Shown in pieces: positions 60,293 to 64,000 of a stretch of 64,000 nt of DNA. Location of the stretch: positions 59,250,552 to 59,314,551 of the forward strand of contig OX419756.1 of the NCBI GenBank assembly GCA_948567375.1. Direction: 5' to 3'. This DNA is from Lunularia cruciata (lineage: Eukaryota > Streptophyta > Marchantiopsida > Lunulariales > Lunulariaceae). Positions within the stretch are counted from its first letter, which is position 1. Every line of letters begins with the position of its first letter. Both the position numbers and the translations under genes were made by a program. The notes beneath the pieces were generated by a model, which searched no databases, was not told the origin of the DNA, and saw only the letters and a list, made by a program, of their open reading frames with translations.

Positions 60293-60406
60293 CTTGATCT
60301 CCTCTGATGGGATCTTATGACCTAAGAAGGTAACCTCCTTTTGCCAAAAGGTACACTTTGACTTCTTGCAGTAAAATTTCCATTGTTGTAGTCGTCTTAG
60401 GACTTC

Positions 60407-61302
60407 TCACACATGATTCATGTGTTTTGCCTCTATCTTACTATAAATTAAGATATCATCCAAGAACACCACCACGAACCTATCCAATAGTCCATCCAAC
60501 ACCCGATGCATTTGATCCATGAAGACTACTAGAGCATTAGTGAGTCCAAAAGGTAGAACTCTCCACTCAAAATGCCCATACCTTGTACGAAAGGCAGTCT
60601 TTTGCATATCCACTCTATCAATAGGAATTTGCCAATAGCTGCTACAAAGATCCAACTTGGAAAAGTAGCATGCTCCACTTAGTTGATCAAGCAAGTCATC
60701 AATCCGAGGCAAGGGATATGCATTCTTCATGGTTTGCTTATTGAGCCCACGGTAATCAATACAAAAATGAAGTCCTCCATCCTTCTTTGGAAGAAGTAGC
60801 CCGGAGGCTCTCAAAGATCCGGACATGAGAAATTTCTCCCCCCCCCCCGCGCTGCTGCCGGCCGGCGTAAACGGACAAATGCTCCCCAAGGAGAGGTACT
60901 ATGTTGTTTGAAGTCCTTCTCCAACAACTCTGTAAGTGTTATTCGCAACTCCTCCAACTCCTTTGGTGAAAGCCAATAGATCTGTCTACTCACTAGAGTA
61001 CTCTCTAGCAATAACTTGATCTTGAAGGGCATACTTTGATCGGAGGGTAATCCCTTTGGCAAATCATCCAGAAACACGTATGCAAACTCCTGAACTATCC
61101 AATCAACCATTGCTTGATGAGGCTCTTGGCCCTTCTCCGATTGTTCTTGTGCAATCGGCTTGATCCACACCATGAATATAGACTTATCTTCCTCCAAAGC
61201 TTGCTCTATGGCTCCTTTACTAACCAACTTCCCTTCCAAGAACTCATCTCTCTTCCAAGCTTGCTCCATGGTTGCCTTCTTGGTAAATTTTTGTGATACC
61301 AA
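60407..61302 (-). pseudogene. Chromovirus reverse transcriptase
   Basis: The open frame at 60407-60889 contains [46 protein letters not shown] and the catalytic FLDDILIYS. The upstream frame at 60811-61302 gives FLDDLPKGLPSDQSMPF and IYWLSPKELEELRITL. The two are separated by an anomalous GC-rich insertion at about 60793-60872. Confidence 0.85.
60793..60872. other. GC-rich insertion with C-homopolymer inside RT
   Basis: Between codons for SPWGAFV and LLPKKDGG lies an extra stretch containing a run of 11-12 C (about 60837-60848), then GCGCTGCTGCCGGCCGGCG, and a palindrome GAGAAATTTCTC. Its composition is unlike anything nearby. It could be a real insertion or an assembly/gap-filling artefact. 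Confidence 0.6.
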
Positions 61303-61977
61303 GAGCTAGCCATACTATCTAGATGTGAAATTTGGTTTGGTAACATCTAGAATGATATTATACATGATGGTCAAAATAGATCAGATAGAAGTATCACCAA
61401 AAGAGTACTTCTATTAATAGAGTAGAAACCAAAATAGACTTGAGAACCTTAGAACCAATAGCTAGACATATGATTTAAAGGTGAGAATTGGTTTGGTAAT
61501 ATCTAGAAGGATGTTACACATGATGAACTAAACAGATCAGAAAGAGGTATCACCAAAAAGGGACTTCTATTAATAGAGTAGGAACGAAAATATGCTTGAA
61601 ATCTTTGAAGGCAATTTTGGAGGCCTAAATGGATGAATAAGGCCTCAAAATTTTTTATCGTCAAGAGCTTTCCAACGGTACTTTACTCATATGATTCTGA
61701 GACTCCTACAAGAAGATTCCCTAAAATATTCCCTCCGATCAAAGCTTGTTTGACCAACCAGATATGACCTAGACCGACATGTCACCCATCCAAGTAAGTA
61801 ATCCAAGGGTGGAACTTGCTGACAGGTCACCTATTTGTGTGTCTAATCCTATGGTGGAGCTTCCTTGGAGGAGATCCTCTTTGTCTATATAATAAAGAGA
61901 AGGTGCTCCTTTGGGGCACCAAATCTTGAGTGTGTAATTTGTGTTTCTCTCTCTTCTCTTGTCCTCGGAGTATTACA
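61292..61977 (+). mobile_element. Solo LTR, family A, inside the chromovirus
   Basis: 686 bp beginning TGTGATACC and ending GTATTACA, aligned to the solo LTR at 15730-16314. Flanks are ATTTT (61287-61291) and ACTTC (61978-61982), which differ only by two C-to-T changes, so a decayed 5-bp target-site duplication. It is about 100 bp longer because the U3 part (about 61310-61440) is duplicated at about 61463-61592. Orientation is opposite to the host element. Confidence 0.85.
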
Positions 61978-62108
61978 ACTTCCCTTCTTGGGACTCCACT
62001 CCCTTCAAGGTTTGCTCTATGGCTACCTTCTTGACAAACTTCCCATCTTGGGACTGACTATTCTTAGGTGTCTTACTTAGAGGTGCCAAACAACCTAATC
62101 GGAAATTC

Positions 62109-62486
62109 CTACCTTGGTGTTGTACTTGAATTTGGCATTGGGTCCAATTGAACCTTATGATGTTCAAGCCAAGGTAGACCCAAAATGATATCATAGTTTA
62201 GAGGTGCCACTACAAACCTCATATACTCCAAATACTCCTCCCCAATCTTGAAGGTAACTGAATGCAAGGTACAATATGCAAAACCCTTTCTACCATCCGC
62301 CATCATCAAACTACTTCCAATCACTAGCTTGATAGGAATACCCAATTCCTTTGCTACTTGCATAGACATGCAATTTTCTGAACTTCCAAAATCAACCAAA
62401 ATCCTACAACCCCAATTAGATATTGTACCTTGCAAATGAAGCAAACTTGCATAGGTCGAGCCTTCAATCCTATTAGAACTAATCAA
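62109..62486 (-). pseudogene. Chromovirus aspartic protease
   Basis: A 125-codon open frame reading ILVDFGSSENCMSMQVAKEL, then IILGLPWLEHHKVQLD. The active-site triad is D-F-G instead of D-S-G, one C-to-T change (TCT to TTT). LGLPWL..H is the conserved second loop. Inactive by the triad. Confidence 0.85.
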
Positions 62487-62589
62487 GCTCCCAATAGGCG
62501 GCTCAAAATCTCCTATTGGGATTCTTTGTTTCCTTGATCATTCGGTTCCACAAACTCCATCTGGGCAACTTGTCAAGGTTGCCCATTCC

Positions 62590-63416
62590 TAAGTGGACAT
62601 TTAGCAATGCAATGTCCAACTTGGTGACAATAAAAACAACCTCTATTTTTTTGCAATCTTTCTCTATCTACTTCACCAAGTGGCCTCTGTTGGATAGCAT
62701 CAATCTCCATTGGTGCTGGTTCTTCCACCCGTGCATATTGTATTGGTAAGCTTGGTGTAAGTCAAGGTCAAGACGAAGTTATCGCAACCAAGGAATCAAA
62801 GCACTCAGCCAATTGCATGGCTTCTTCTATGTTTTGTAATTCTTGCATGGTCACCTCTAATTTGGTTTGTGACTTCAATCCTTGCACAAATTGATCTAGA
62901 ACTTCTCCTTCTTGTATATTGGGAATTTGTATGATGATGTTTTAAATTGTATGATGTAGCCACGTACTGAGCCAATCTGCTTCAACTTTGCCAATTTATC
63001 TCGTGCGGCTCAGGTGGCATTTATAGTTTGAAATCGACCAAGTATTGCATCTTTGAATTCTATCCATGTCAAGATTGGTGCAACAATCTATTGTTCAACT
63101 CGCTCCACTCGGAATCGCCACCAAAGTTTTGCCACACCATCCAAATGGCTAGAAGCCAGGAGAATCTATTTCCATTCATCTTGAAGATTGGTGGCTTTGA
63201 AGTAACATTTGCAATCAAACAAAAATTCTCCATTATGCCCGGAAGATTCTTGCCTTCAAGTACCTTGGGTTTTGGAAATCAAATATGATCTGCTCCATTG
63301 CAGATTGGCGCTCTCTCTATATGTTCTTGCTATTGTTGGTCTTGTTCATCCAACAATTGAGTAAGGTGCTCAATTTGTTGTTGCATTGCAAGGATAATAT
63401 CCGGTATTGCCGCCAT
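62590..63416 (-). pseudogene. Chromovirus Gag with CCHC zinc knuckle
   Basis: The ATG at 63416 begins MAAIPDIILAMQQQIEHLTQ, then stops and shifts interrupt. The zinc knuckle CFYCHQVGHCIAKC at about 62595-62636 has perfect C-x2-C-x4-H-x4-C spacing. Confidence 0.75.
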
Positions 63417-63669
63417 AGCTACTACTCTATCCTACTATTCTCAAATATCTAATTTATTAACCCATAGATAAAGCACGTCCACCTTTCTCCATAAGTGACA
63501 ACCGGAAGTATCAAGGGTTCCTCCGACACAGTAATCATTTGTAGAAAGTCCTGCCCAAAGCATGAGGTGATCAATTGTGTGAAGCGGTGCTTGGGTAATA
63601 TCTAGACATGAAAATCCGGTTTGGCGGAAGTAGATTTAGTGGTCCATAAATTCCGTCCATCCCATTCCT

Positions 63670-63681
63670 GCTCTGGTACCA
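63670..63681 (-). other. Primer-binding site, initiator-Met tRNA
   Basis: On the minus strand TGGTACCAGAGC starts two bases after the 5' LTR. It differs at one position from the TGGTATCAGAGC complement of plant initiator-Met tRNA used by many plant retroelements. It fixes the element's orientation. Confidence 0.85.
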
Positions 63682-63682
63682 A

Positions 63683-63988
63683 TGTAAAAGACCAAGATCA
63701 AGGAGAGAAATAGGAGAATAGAAACTCACATTGGGACACTTGAATGTAGGAAAACTCTGAATGCTAGCATGAGCTTTTGCTTTGGTATTTATAAGTAGCA
63801 TACAAGGCCCTTGAGAAGCTTCTCAAGAAGCTTCTTTCTAGAAGCTACTTACTTGAGATGCAAGGTAAGCTAGTTGGGAAGCTTCCCAAGAAGCTTCCTA
63901 GATACTTCCAGAATATTCTAGGCTAATTTGTCTTATGTGCTACTTTGTAAACCCAACTAACTTCGTCGCTAAACTCCATATTATTCTA
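63683..63988 (-). promoter_or_regulatory. 5' LTR promoter with heat-shock-element cluster and TATA box
   Basis: 306-bp LTR. On the minus strand a TATA box (TATAAATA, 63786-63793) is preceded by a cluster of GAAgcTTC modules and one perfect three-unit element (TTC 63906-63908, GAA 63911-63913, TTC 63916-63918 on the + strand). The same element is perfect in the related LTR at 22171-22183 and one base off in the 3' LTR. This is the nGAAnnTTCnnGAAn layout bound by heat-shock factors. Confidence 0.7.
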
Positions 63989-64000
63989 ATTCAAGTGGTC

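Larger units (their letters stand above)
57717..63988 (-). mobile_element. Complete but inactivated Ty3/gypsy chromovirus
   Basis: Full structure on the minus strand: 5' LTR 63683-63988, primer-binding site 63670-63681, gag from ATG 63416, zinc knuckle, protease, RT, RNase H, integrase, chromodomain, 3' LTR 57717-58127. Flanking pentamers AGTCA (57712-57716) and ATTCA (63989-63993) match at four of five positions, fitting a decayed target-site duplication. A family-A solo LTR (61292-61977) sits between protease and RT. Stops and changed catalytic residues show it cannot move on its own. It is related to the fragment at 22040-24560 and the piece in REX4 intron 5. Confidence 0.9.

Overview
This window is nuclear DNA of a land plant. 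The evidence is plant-type GEN1, ARP5, REX4 and ATAD3 genes with GT-AG introns, plant telo-boxes in promoters, and Ty3/gypsy elements, one with a plant initiator-Met-tRNA primer-binding site. The species cannot be named. The element types (a retrotransposon carrying a DNMT3-like methyltransferase and a PHD finger) make a non-angiosperm streptophyte more likely, but that is inference.

Layout: 1-2021 (-) is the 5' part of a GEN1 Holliday-junction resolvase gene. About 2.3-3.65 kb is very AT-rich spacer. 3657-21998 is an 18 kb composite of decayed LTR-retrotransposon sequence on the + strand, with two ~6 kb copies of one Ty3/gypsy internal region. Between protease and reverse transcriptase each copy carries a C5-cytosine DNA methyltransferase domain with motifs I, IV (Pro-Cys-Gln), VI, VIII and X in order. 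Copy 2 ends in a PHD finger after the integrase. A solo LTR (15730-16314) with perfect target-site duplications interrupts copy 2. 22.05-24.56 kb (+) is a decayed relative of the element at the right end of the window. 25.5-26.7 kb (-) is a broken F-box gene.

The gene-rich middle holds ARP5 (28240-33697, -, 12 coding exons), REX4 (34242-38689, +, 9 coding exons) in divergent arrangement with ARP5, a plant coiled-coil protein of unknown function (44919-48944, +, 5 coding exons) and an apparently intronless ATAD3 (51258-53171, +). All splice phases in these models close exactly. The right end holds a LINE-like remnant (about 55.97-57.69 kb, -) and a complete but inactivated chromovirus (57717-63988, -) with both LTRs, primer-binding site and a near-matching target-site duplication. 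A second solo LTR of the same family as in copy 2 lies inside it.

The host genes serve DNA repair (GEN1), chromatin remodelling (ARP5, INO80 complex), RNA 3'-end processing (REX4) and mitochondrial nucleoid or membrane organisation (ATAD3); nothing suggests they form one pathway. The most notable system is the methyltransferase-bearing retrotransposon. Most of its own premature stops align with CAG, CAA, CGA or TGG codons in the sister copy, the pattern left by deamination of methylated cytosine. A second notable feature is heat-shock-element-like clusters upstream of the TATA box in the chromovirus LTRs.
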